A stretch of DNA of 6,155 bases from an uncultured Capnocytophaga sp. (GTDB lineage Bacteria; Bacteroidota; Bacteroidia; Flavobacteriales; Flavobacteriaceae): NCBI RefSeq assembly GCF_938029845.1, contig NZ_CALHGG010000001.1, positions 1-6,155 on the forward strand, given 5' to 3'. Positions 5,999 to 6,155 of this stretch are shown here, in pieces (position 1 is the stretch's first letter; every line of letters starts with the position of its first letter). The notes under the pieces are model-generated. The model was not told the origin of the DNA and did not search any database. It saw nothing but the letters and a program-made list of their open reading frames with translations. Position numbers and translations under genes: made by a program.

Positions 5999-6155
5999 TT
6001 ATTGCCACTCTTCAATTTCATTAATTCGCAAATCTACATTACAAATCCAAACTTCTCTTTCTCCTACTTTTAAACATATATTAGCATCTGTTTTTGTATT
6101 ATTTACCTCTATGATCAAATTACCAACTTCATTCTCTTGCCCTTTAAAGGCTTTT
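5999..6155 (-). CDS. C-terminal 51 codons of an unrecognised protein; 5' end outside window
   Basis: An open frame enters from the right edge and ends at a TAA (5999-6001), 18 bases before the ATG of the DUF2235 gene. The visible tail begins KAFKGQENEV and ends RINEIEEWQ, with alternating hydrophobic residues (NLIIEVNN, ANICLKVG, EVWICNVDLRI) that suggest a small beta-rich fold. It has two cysteines. Its spacing and strand place it in the same operon, so it may be another cargo, spike or immunity component, but 51 residues are too few for me to name a family. It is supported as a real gene by its composition, which matches the neighbours, and by the operon spacing. Confidence 0.6.
   Translation of the reverse strand, partial: KAFKGQENEVGNLIIEVNNTKTDANICLKVGEREVWICNVDLRINEIEEWQ

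Noticed and set aside
1..6155. CRISPR array, tRNA/rRNA genes, insertion-sequence ends or att sites
   Set aside because: I saw no regularly spaced repeats, cloverleaf-like sequence, transposase, or paired terminal repeats around the cargo block.

Overview
The window looks like an accessory region of a Bacteroidota genome, most likely class Flavobacteriia. The evidence is a conjugation gene of the Bacteroidota MobC type, an AT-rich cargo, Bacteroidota-type secretion cargo families (PAAR-like DUF4280 and DUF2235), start codons without clear Shine-Dalgarno sequences, and one candidate Bacteroidota -7 promoter box (TAnnTTTG). The species cannot be told from this sequence alone.

Layout: positions 1-671 (+) hold the C-terminal third of a MobC/TraG-type coupling ATPase, which marks an integrative conjugative element or mobilizable plasmid. 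Two bases after its stop codon, a block of minus-strand genes begins and fills the rest of the window. In transcription order (right to left) these are: the last 51 codons of an unrecognised gene (5999-6155); a 542-residue DUF2235/Tle1-like alpha/beta hydrolase with an apparently complete Ser-Asp-His triad (4352-5980); a 180-residue unknown protein (3799-4341); a 283-residue PAAR-like (DUF4280-type) protein with no cysteine at all (2945-3796); a 451-residue candidate effector with a SleB-like cell-wall-hydrolase signature (1584-2939); a 187-base gap with a candidate promoter; and a 240-residue single-pass membrane protein (674-1396) that is a good candidate for the matching immunity protein.

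How the genes may work together (inference): the spacings of 18, 10, 2 and 5 bases suggest one operon of exported antibacterial cargo, probably for a Bacteroidota type VI secretion system (subtype iii) or a related contractile injection machine. The PAAR-like protein would cap the spike and carry one or both effectors. The DUF2235 protein would attack phospholipids and the 451-residue protein would attack peptidoglycan. The 240-residue protein, anchored in the inner membrane with its bulk in the periplasm, would protect the producer. No structural secretion genes lie in the window, so the assignment rests on the cargo families only. The block sits beside a conjugation gene and differs sharply in base composition, so it may be mobile cargo of the conjugative element.
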